Origin: Actinomycetota bacterium
GTDB taxonomy: Bacteria; Actinomycetota; Acidimicrobiia; IMCC26256; BP-133
Length of the DNA stretch: 10,720 nucleotides
Direction: 5' to 3'
Assembly (NCBI GenBank): GCA_030838815.1
Contig: JAUZEX010000471.1
Span: 1-10,720, forward strand
Made by a program: the position numbers and the translations under genes. Of the stretch, positions 5,691-10,720 are shown one piece after another (positions within the stretch are counted from its first letter, which is position 1; each line of letters begins with the position of its first letter). The notes beneath the pieces were generated by a model that had not been told where the DNA came from, did not search any database, and saw only the letters and a list, made by a program, of their open reading frames with translations.

Positions 5691-6757
5691 CGGCCGGGGC
5701 CCGGGGTGTCCCCGGAGGGACAGCGTCGCCCGTCCGCATCGGGGTCGTCGGGGCCACCGGCCTCGTCGGCGGCGAGATGCTCCGCATCCTCGAGGAGCGG
5801 GCCTTTCCCGTCGCCGAGCTGCGGGCCTATGCCTCGGCCCGCTCCGAGGGCCGCACGCTGCCCTTCGCCGGCGGCGAGGTGACCTGCCAGGTGCTCCGGC
5901 CGGGGTGCTTCGACGGGCTCGACATCGTGGTGGTCGACGTCGACGACCCGCTGGCCCTGGAGTGGGTCCCGGTGGCCACCGCCGCCGGCGCCCGCGTGGT
6001 CGACAACTCGGCCGCCTACCGGATGGACCCGGACGTGCCGCTGGTGGTGGCCGAGGTCAACCCGCAGGACCTGGCCGACCTGCCGAAGGGCGTGGCGTCG
6101 TGCCCCAACTGCACGACCATGGTGCTGGTGGCCGCCGTGGCCCCGCTGCACCGGGCCGCGGGGCTGAAGCGGATGGTGGTGTCGACCTACCAGTCGGTTT
6201 CCGGCGCCGGCCAGCCCGGAATGCGGGAGCTGGAGGAGCAGTGGACGAAGGGCGCCGGCGAGTGGGAGGCGCTGCGCCGGGCGGGCGCCGGCGCGCCGCT
6301 TCCGGCCGGGCAGGTCTGGAGCAAGCCGATCGCCGGCAACGTCATCCCGCTGGCCGGGTCGGTGAAGGAGGCGGGCTACACGTCGGAGGAATGGAAGCTG
6401 GTCCACGAAACCCGCAAGATCCTCCACGACGACTCGATCGCCGTCACCGCCACCTGCGTGCGGGTGCCGGTGTTCGTCGGCCACGCCATGACCGCCAACC
6501 TGGAGTTCGGCCGGCCGATGAGCCGGGCCGAGGCCGTGGAGCTGCTGTCGTCGGCGCCGGGCGTCGTGCTGGACGTCGGCGGCGACGGGGCGCCCACGGC
6601 GCTGGCCGGCGCCGGCATCGACCCGGTGCTGGTCGGGCGCCTCCGGGAAGACCCGTCCCGCCCGGGCTGCCTCGATCTGTGGGTGACGGGCGACAACCTC
6701 CGCAAGGGCGCGGCATTGAACGCCGTCCAGATGGCCGAGGTCATGATCGGGGGCTAG
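5687..6757 (+). CDS. asd: Aspartate-semialdehyde dehydrogenase
   Basis: This enzyme reduces aspartyl-4-phosphate, the LysC product, to aspartate semialdehyde with NADPH. The product is 356 aa. The Rossmann start is IGVVGATGLVGGEML (18-32). The nucleophile is Cys142 in CPNCTTMVL, and the catalytic base is probably His266 in CVRVPVFVGHA (257-267). VVDNSAAYRM (104-113) and VVSTYQSVSGAGQPGM (164-179) are family signatures. The ATG overlaps the lysC stop as ATGA, indicating translational coupling. The N-terminus carries about 15 extra residues (MTAGARGVPGGTASP) before the fold begins, without another usable start. The 3' end overlaps the opposite-strand DUF1330 gene by 17 bp. Confidence 0.97.
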   Translation: MTAGARGVPGGTASPVRIGVVGATGLVGGEMLRILEERAFPVAELRAYASARSEGRTLPFAGGEVTCQVLRPGCFDGLDIVVVDVDDPLALEWVPVATAAGARVVDNSAAYRMDPDVPLVVAEVNPQDLADLPKGVASCPNCTTMVLVAAVAPLHRAAGLKRMVVSTYQSVSGAGQPGMRELEEQWTKGAGEWEALRRAGAGAPLPAGQVWSKPIAGNVIPLAGSVKEAGYTSEEWKLVHETRKILHDDSIAVTATCVRVPVFVGHAMTANLEFGRPMSRAEAVELLSSAPGVVLDVGGDGAPTALAGAGIDPVLVGRLREDPSRPGCLDLWVTGDNLRKGAALNAVQMAEVMIGG

Positions 6758-7046
6758 AGGCGCCGCCGCCTTCCACGGCGATCATCCGGCCTCGACTGGT
6801 CCGGAGACGGACGGGCAGGCAGGCCTGGTAGTCGTCGGAGTGGTACCAGCTCCGGGCGGCGTCGAGGCTGTCGAACTCGAGGACCACGATGCGGCCGGCC
6901 CACTCGCCCTCCAGTGCCTCGGTCTTCCCGCCCCGGGCGATGTAGCGGCCGCCGTGGCGGGCGACGCTGGCCGCCGCCAGCGGCCGGTACTCCTCGTAGG
7001 CGGCGGGGTCCTCGACGTCGATCTCGACGATGACGTAGGCGCTCAC
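6741..7046 (-). CDS. DUF1330 family small protein
   Basis: This 101-aa protein of the DUF1330 family, a dimeric ferredoxin-like alpha/beta-barrel fold, has no established function that I can assign. Visible are the opening YVIVEIDVEDPAAYEEY (4-20), the central RIVVLEFDSLDAARSWYHSDDYQ (from residue 52) and a C-terminal RMIAVEG. The start is a GTG at 7046 that overlaps the lpdA stop (GTGA). It is supported by a strong ribosome site, AAAGGAGA at 7057-7064, inside the end of lpdA. It is the last gene of the 2-oxoacid dehydrogenase operon, so it should be co-expressed. The overlap of its last 17 bp with asd leaves no room for a separate terminator. Confidence 0.85.
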   Translation of the reverse strand: MSAYVIVEIDVEDPAAYEEYRPLAAASVARHGGRYIARGGKTEALEGEWAGRIVVLEFDSLDAARSWYHSDDYQACLPVRLRTSRGRMIAVEGGGASSPRS

Positions 7047-8548
7047 GACCCGGAGTTCTCCTTTCGGCGGCGGACGTGGAGGGGGCGGCCGAGGGCGCCC
7101 ATGGCCGCTTCGGCCAGCGCCTCGGAGAGAGTGGGGTGGGGGGCGATGGTGAGGGCGACGTCCTCCAGGGTGGCGCCCATCTCGACGGCGAGGGCGGCTT
7201 CGGCGGCCAGTTCGGCCACGCCGGCGCCGACCATGTGGACGCCGAGGACGGTGCCGCCGCCTCCCCGGTCGGCGACGATCTCGACGTAGCCCTCGGGACG
7301 GGCCAGGGCCAGCGCCCGGCCGGAGGCGGACAGCGGGAACCGGAAGCTCGTCGCGACCGCGCCGGCCTCGGTCGCCTGCTCGACGGTCAGGCCAACGGTG
7401 GCGACCTGGGGATCGGAGAAGACGACGGCCGGGATGGCCGCCGGGTCGAAGGCAGCCCGCCGTCCGCCGGCGGCGGTGACGGCCACCTCGGCCTCGGCGG
7501 TGGCCTTGTGGGCGAGGGCCGGTCCGGGGGTGATGTCACCGATGGCGTAGACGTCGGCCGCGGCCCGCCGGTCGGCGGCCACGACCACACGCCCGTCGCC
7601 GTCGGTGCGGACGCCCGCGCCGGGCAGCCCGAGGGCATCGGTGTTGGGCCGGCGCCCCACCGCCACGACCAGGAACCCTTCGCCCGCGTCGGGGCCGCCG
7701 CGGCCGGAACCCGTATGGCCCCGGAGCGGCTCACCGGCGCCGGAGCCTCCTCCACCGGCGCCGTCGATCGGCAGCCGGGCCTCGCCGGTGGGCCCCTCGA
7801 CGACAAGGTCGTCGCCGTCCCGGCCGATCACCTTGGTGCCGAGGCGGATCGCGACGCCACGGGCCCGCAGCGCCCGCTCCAGCACCCGGGCCAGGCCGAG
7901 CGGCATCCCGGGGAGGAGCTGGTCGGCCAGCTCCACGATCGTGACCTGCGAGCCGAGCTTGGCGAAGGCGCCCCCCAACTCGACGCCGATGTAGCCGCCG
8001 CCGACGACGGTGAGCTGCCCGGGGACCCGGCGGAGGGCCAGGGCCGCGGTCGAGTCGAGGACCCGGCCGCCGTCGAAGGGCAGGGTGGCGAGCTCGACGG
8101 GCCGGGACCCGGTGGCCAGCACCATCGAGCCGAACTCGAAGAACGCGGCGTCGTCGCCGCTGGTCACGGCCACCCGGCGGGCGGTAGCGAAGCGGGCCGA
8201 GCCGGTGACGACGGTGACGCCGGCGTCGCGCAGAAGCTGCTCGACCCCGCCGGTCAGGCGGCCGACGACATCGCCGATCCAGCTCTGGGCCCGGTCCAGG
8301 TCGACCGACGCCTCGAGGTCGACGCCGATGGCCGCCGCTTCCGCGGCGAGACCGGCGGTGTCGGCCACGTGGATCAGGGCCTTCGACGGGATGCAGCCGA
8401 CGTTGAGGCAGACGCCGCCGATGCGGTCGCGCTCCACGAGGGTGACCGTGCGGCCGGCGGCGGCGGCGCGGAGGGCGGCGGCGTACCCGCCCGGCCCGCC
8501 GCCGACGACGAGCAGGTCGACGCCGGTGGCGACCTCCCCGACTACCAC
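7043..8548 (-). CDS. lpdA: Dihydrolipoyl dehydrogenase (E3)
   Basis: This flavoprotein reoxidises the dihydrolipoyl arm of the E2 subunit and passes electrons to NAD+. The product is 501 aa. The FAD-binding GGGPGG lies at 16-21. The redox-active disulfide is GGVCLNVGCIPSKALI, with Cys47 and Cys52. The NAD site is VVGGGYIGVELG (181-192), and the second FAD motif is VYAIGDITPGPALAHKA (333-349). The dimer-interface pair is His471/Glu476 in HPTLSEALAEA. A Gly-rich insertion of about 30 residues (262-291, containing GAGGGGSGAG) precedes the VAVGRRPNT motif and is unusual for the family. The start is GTG at 8548 with AGAGGG 7 nt upstream. It lies 46 bp after the E2 gene and overlaps the DUF1330 gene. 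Confidence 0.95.
   Translation of the reverse strand: MVVGEVATGVDLLVVGGGPGGYAAALRAAAAGRTVTLVERDRIGGVCLNVGCIPSKALIHVADTAGLAAEAAAIGVDLEASVDLDRAQSWIGDVVGRLTGGVEQLLRDAGVTVVTGSARFATARRVAVTSGDDAAFFEFGSMVLATGSRPVELATLPFDGGRVLDSTAALALRRVPGQLTVVGGGYIGVELGGAFAKLGSQVTIVELADQLLPGMPLGLARVLERALRARGVAIRLGTKVIGRDGDDLVVEGPTGEARLPIDGAGGGGSGAGEPLRGHTGSGRGGPDAGEGFLVVAVGRRPNTDALGLPGAGVRTDGDGRVVVAADRRAAADVYAIGDITPGPALAHKATAEAEVAVTAAGGRRAAFDPAAIPAVVFSDPQVATVGLTVEQATEAGAVATSFRFPLSASGRALALARPEGYVEIVADRGGGGTVLGVHMVGAGVAELAAEAALAVEMGATLEDVALTIAPHPTLSEALAEAAMGALGRPLHVRRRKENSGS
7676..7765 (-). repeat. Gly-rich low-complexity insertion within lpdA
   Basis: These 30 codons (residues 262-291) encode a Gly/Ser/Asp-rich segment. 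They contain a short direct duplication: CACCGGCGCCG (plus strand) occurs at 7732-7742 and again at 7753-7763, 21 bp (7 codons) apart. It looks like a slippage-expanded loop between the NAD-binding domain strands. No function is assigned. Confidence 0.55.
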
Positions 8549-8594
8549 CCGGCGACCCTCTGGGTGAGTCCGGGGCGGCGTGGTCGGCGGCGCA

Positions 8595-9965
8595 TCAGCT
8601 TCCGGCCACGAGCAGCTCAGCCAGCAGGGCGATGGGATCGGCCAGGAGGCCGGTCACGTATTCGGCGAAGGCGGTGGCGACGTCCCCGTCGATCAGGCGG
8701 TGGTCGGCCGACAGAGCCCAGGGCAGGGTCGGTCGGGCCTCCACCCCGCCGTCGACGACGAACGGGCGGGGCCGGATGGCGCCGAAGCCCATGATCCCCA
8801 CCTCCGGCGGGCGGATGATCGGGGTGGCGAACCGGCCGCCGAAGGCGCCGTAGTTGGAGATCGTGAACGTCCCGCCCCGGAGATCGGCGACGTCGACCCG
8901 CCGGTCCCGGGCCGCCGACGTGAGCCGCCGGACCTCGGCCGCGAGGTCGCCCAGCCGCCGTTGGTCGGCGTTCCGGATGACGGGGACGACCAGCCCGTCC
9001 GCCGTGGCCACGGCCAACCCGATGTTGCGGTCGGGATGGACGACGATGGACCCGCCGGACCCGCCATCGGTGGGGGCGAGTTCAACGGAGGCGTTGAGGA
9101 GCGGGTAGCGGCGCAGACCGCGGGCGACGGCGGCCACGAGGAGGGCGCCGATGGTGGTGTCGATGCCGGCGTCGGCCAGGCGGCGGCGGGCGGCCAGGAG
9201 GCCGGTGGCGTCGACTTCGTCCAGGGTCGTGAGGTGCGGGATCTCCGACCACGACCGGCGCATCGCCTCGGCCGTCAGCCGCCGGATGCCCCGCAGCGGA
9301 TGCCGCCCCGGCTCCATCCACCCCAGTCCGCCCGGCGAACCGGCGTTCGTTTTCCGCTCCGGTGACGGTAAATGAACGCCAGAATCCGGAGCTTCCCAAC
9401 CGGCGTTCGTTTTCGTGGCCATGGGCTGCAAACGAACGCCAGTTGCCGGCGGACGGGCGGCCGCTGCTTCAACGTCGGCGGCCAGAATGCGGCCGTCCGG
9501 ACCGGTGCCCGTGATCGTGCTGAGGTCGACTCCCCGGTCGACGGCCAGTTTCCGGACGGCGGGGGCCGCCTTCGGGCGGCCGACGGTCGGCGCCGGTGCC
9601 GCACCGGCCGTGGTCGCCGCGCCGGGGACCGCCGGCGGGACTGACGCCGAGTCGGGGCCCGGGGAGGGAACGGCGCCCGCGGCGAGGGGGGCGGCCGGGG
9701 CGGGCGGAGCCGTGTCGCCTCCGTGGCCGTCTTCCAGGACGACCAGGGTCTGGCCCACCTTCACGATGTCGCCGGGTACGAAGGCCAGGGACACGACCTG
9801 GCCCGCTACCGGTGAGGGGAGCTCGACCAGGGCCTTGTCGGTCTGGACTTCGACGAGCGGCTGGTCCCGGACGACGGTCTCGCCGGGGCCGACCAGCCAC
9901 GAGACGATCTCGCCCTCCTCGAGGCCCTCCCCGACGTCGGGTAGGGCGAACTCGATCCGGGCCAT
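8595..9965 (-). CDS. Dihydrolipoamide acyltransferase, E2 component of a 2-oxoacid dehydrogenase complex
   Basis: This is the core enzyme that transfers the acyl group from the E1 product to CoA through a swinging lipoyl arm. The product is 456 aa. The lipoyl domain spans 1-80, with Lys44 in EVQTDKALVELPSP as the lipoylated residue. An Ala/Pro-rich linker (about 84-130) follows. Next are a peripheral-subunit binding domain (about 132-168, AVRKLAVDRGVDLSTITGTG), a second linker (170-218), and the catalytic domain (about 222-456). The active site is SADHRLIDGD, with His422 and Asp426. The second linker carries two in-frame palindromic repeats. The ATG at 9965 (MARIEFALPDVGEG) is preferred over upstream codons because it is the canonical E2 start. 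GGAG lies 7 nt upstream, and the longer frame runs antisense-like through E1 beta. Between E1 beta (40 bp gap) and lpdA. Substrate is probably branched-chain acyl groups. Confidence 0.93.
   Translation of the reverse strand: MARIEFALPDVGEGLEEGEIVSWLVGPGETVVRDQPLVEVQTDKALVELPSPVAGQVVSLAFVPGDIVKVGQTLVVLEDGHGGDTAPPAPAAPLAAGAVPSPGPDSASVPPAVPGAATTAGAAPAPTVGRPKAAPAVRKLAVDRGVDLSTITGTGPDGRILAADVEAAAARPPATGVRLQPMATKTNAGWEAPDSGVHLPSPERKTNAGSPGGLGWMEPGRHPLRGIRRLTAEAMRRSWSEIPHLTTLDEVDATGLLAARRRLADAGIDTTIGALLVAAVARGLRRYPLLNASVELAPTDGGSGGSIVVHPDRNIGLAVATADGLVVPVIRNADQRRLGDLAAEVRRLTSAARDRRVDVADLRGGTFTISNYGAFGGRFATPIIRPPEVGIMGFGAIRPRPFVVDGGVEARPTLPWALSADHRLIDGDVATAFAEYVTGLLADPIALLAELLVAGS
9338..9384. repeat. 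In-frame palindromic repeat, copy 1
   Basis: The left arm AACCGGCGTTCGTTT (9338-9352) is inverted imperfectly at 9370-9384 (AAATGAACGCCAGAA), with a 17-nt loop. Twelve of 15 stem positions pair, counting one G-T pair. On the coding strand it specifies GVHLPSPERKTNAG within the E2 linker, including a rare TTA codon at 9369-9371. Confidence 0.75.
9398..9444. repeat. In-frame palindromic repeat, copy 2
   Basis: The left arm AACCGGCGTTCGTTT (9398-9412) is inverted at 9430-9444 (AAACGAACGCCAGTT). Fourteen of 15 stem positions pair, around a 17-nt loop. It starts exactly 60 bp after copy 1. The 17-bp left end (AACCGGCGTTCGTTTTC) is identical in both copies, while the loops differ. On the coding strand it encodes GVRLQPMATKTNAG in E2. 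Confidence 0.8.
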
Positions 9966-10005
9966 CAGGCGACTCCGCGGCGTCGGGAGCCGACCGGACC
10001 GGCCA

Positions 10006-10720
10006 CTATGCGCCCTCTCCGCACACACGCAGGGCGGCGGCCACGACCCGGGCCGCGTCGGGGACGTAGTGCTCTTCGAGCATCCCCACCGGATAGGGGA
10101 CGTCGTAGCCGCCGACCCGGGCCACCGGAGCCTCCAGCGAGTAGAAGGCCTCCTCGCAGATGGTGGCGACGACCTCGGCGGCGAAGCCGGCGGACTGCGG
10201 CGCCTCGGAGACGACCACCGCCCGACCCGTGTGTTCCACCGCGGCCACGATGGCCTCGATGTCGAGCGGCACCAGCGTCCGCAGATCGAGGACGCCGGCC
10301 GACACACCGTGTTCGGCAGCCAGCACCGCCGCCGCCTTGCGGGCCACCTCCACCTGGGCGCTCCAGGCGATGAGCGTGACGTCGTCGCCCGTCCGCAGCA
10401 TGTTGGCCTTCCCCAGGGGGACGAGGTGCTCGCCCTCGGGGACGTCGCCCTTCACCAGCCGGTAGCCCTTGAGCGGCTCGAGGAACATGACGGGGTCCGG
10501 GTCGCGGATGGCCGATGCCAGCAGGCCCTTGGCATCGGCGGCCGAGGCGGGCAGCACCACCTTCAGCCCCGGGCACTGCACGAACTGCGCCTCCAGCGCC
10601 TCGGAGTGCAGCTCCGGCGTGCGGACCCCGCCGCCGAACGGCGCCCGCACCGTGACCGGGCAGTCGAAGCGCCCGTCCGACCGGTAGCGCAGGCGAGCCA
10701 GCTGGCCGGCGATCTGATGG
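10006..10720 (-). CDS. 2-oxoacid dehydrogenase E1 component, beta subunit (probably branched-chain type), cut by the right edge
   Basis: The 237 visible residues are the C-terminal two thirds of a thiamine-diphosphate dependent E1 beta subunit, which with E1 alpha decarboxylates a 2-oxoacid and acylates E2. They include RYRSDGRFDCPVTVRAPFGG near the edge, TPELHSEALEAQF, PGLKVVLPAS, the transketolase C-terminal domain with DLRTLVPLD, SEAPQSAGFAAEV and SLEAPVARVGGYDVPYP. FLEPLKGYR, EAP-x3-GF and RVGGYDVPYP resemble branched-chain E1 beta (BkdB/BCKDHB) more than PdhB as I recall them. Actinobacteria also usually use a homodimeric AceE for pyruvate. Pyruvate or acetoin specificity remains possible. 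The frame is open through 10720, and GTG codons inside are internal Val. The missing N-terminus and E1 alpha should lie just outside. The stop is TAG, 40 bp before E2. Confidence 0.92.
   Translation of the reverse strand, partial: HQIAGQLARLRYRSDGRFDCPVTVRAPFGGGVRTPELHSEALEAQFVQCPGLKVVLPASAADAKGLLASAIRDPDPVMFLEPLKGYRLVKGDVPEGEHLVPLGKANMLRTGDDVTLIAWSAQVEVARKAAAVLAAEHGVSAGVLDLRTLVPLDIEAIVAAVEHTGRAVVVSEAPQSAGFAAEVVATICEEAFYSLEAPVARVGGYDVPYPVGMLEEHYVPDAARVVAAALRVCGEGA

Noticed and set aside
7076..8794. Long plus-strand open frame of 572 codons
   Set aside because: It is antisense to lpdA and arises from GC-rich codon bias. Its composition is Gly/Asp/His-rich and it has no recognisable domain.
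9338..9444. Possible LexA/SOS box or CRISPR repeat
   Set aside because: LexA boxes have GAAC-N4-GTTC, whereas here GTTCG and CGAAC face the other way with a long loop. Only two copies lie in a coding gene, with no spacers of CRISPR type and no cas genes.
8595..10307. 570-aa minus-strand frame extending E2 upstream
   Set aside because: The extension overlaps E1 beta in another frame with no homology, and the lipoyl domain begins with the canonical MARIEFALPDVGEG at 9965.
1..10720. Defence island, prophage or biosynthetic gene cluster
   Set aside because: All recognisable genes are metabolic or protein-folding functions. No transposase, integrase, toxin, nuclease or NRPS/PKS motif was seen.

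Overview
This is a GC-rich bacterial chromosomal window of ordinary central and amino-acid metabolism. It most likely comes from an actinobacterium, possibly of the Acidimicrobiia type. The reasons are the codon bias, an ethylmalonyl-CoA-type mutase next to a 3-hydroxybutyryl-CoA dehydrogenase, the lysC-asd pair with a separate internal start for the regulatory half of LysC, a membrane-anchored cyclophilin, and apparently leaderless genes with TANNNT boxes just upstream of the start codon. The taxonomic call is inference from gene content, not from a marker gene.

Layout. Positions 1-2726 (minus strand) read as one probable unit: a stand-alone ClpC N-domain protein, then 3-hydroxybutyryl-CoA dehydrogenase (hbd), then the first 370 residues of an ethylmalonyl-CoA mutase (ecm/meaA) that runs off the left edge. 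Positions 2817-3524 (plus) hold an S51/cyanophycinase-like Ser hydrolase, divergent from the Clp-domain gene and convergent with a membrane-anchored cyclophilin (3531-4361, minus). Divergent from the cyclophilin, 4423-6757 (plus) is a lysine/threonine/methionine precursor operon: a 10-codon leader ORF, lysC (with an internal lysC-beta start) and asd, all joined by 1-4 nt overlaps. Positions 6741-10720 (minus) hold a 2-oxoacid dehydrogenase operon: E1 beta (cut by the right edge), E2, E3 (lpdA) and a small DUF1330 protein whose 3' end overlaps that of asd by 17 bp. No stretch longer than 300 bases lacks a gene. No tRNA, rRNA, CRISPR array or insertion sequence was seen.

Function. The E1/E2/E3 cluster looks more like a branched-chain 2-oxoacid dehydrogenase than a pyruvate dehydrogenase. 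Its acyl-CoA products, together with hbd and ecm, fit short-chain acyl-CoA and C4/C5-CoA metabolism (ethylmalonyl-CoA pathway). LysC and Asd perform the first and second steps of the aspartate family pathway.

The most unusual item is a pair of palindromic repeats at 9338-9444 that lie in frame inside the E2 gene, in a linker between folded domains. They encode two KTNAG-ending peptides and carry AT-richer codons, including a TTA. I found no new defence or secondary-metabolite system. The window is largely housekeeping, with several interesting expression and gene-architecture details.
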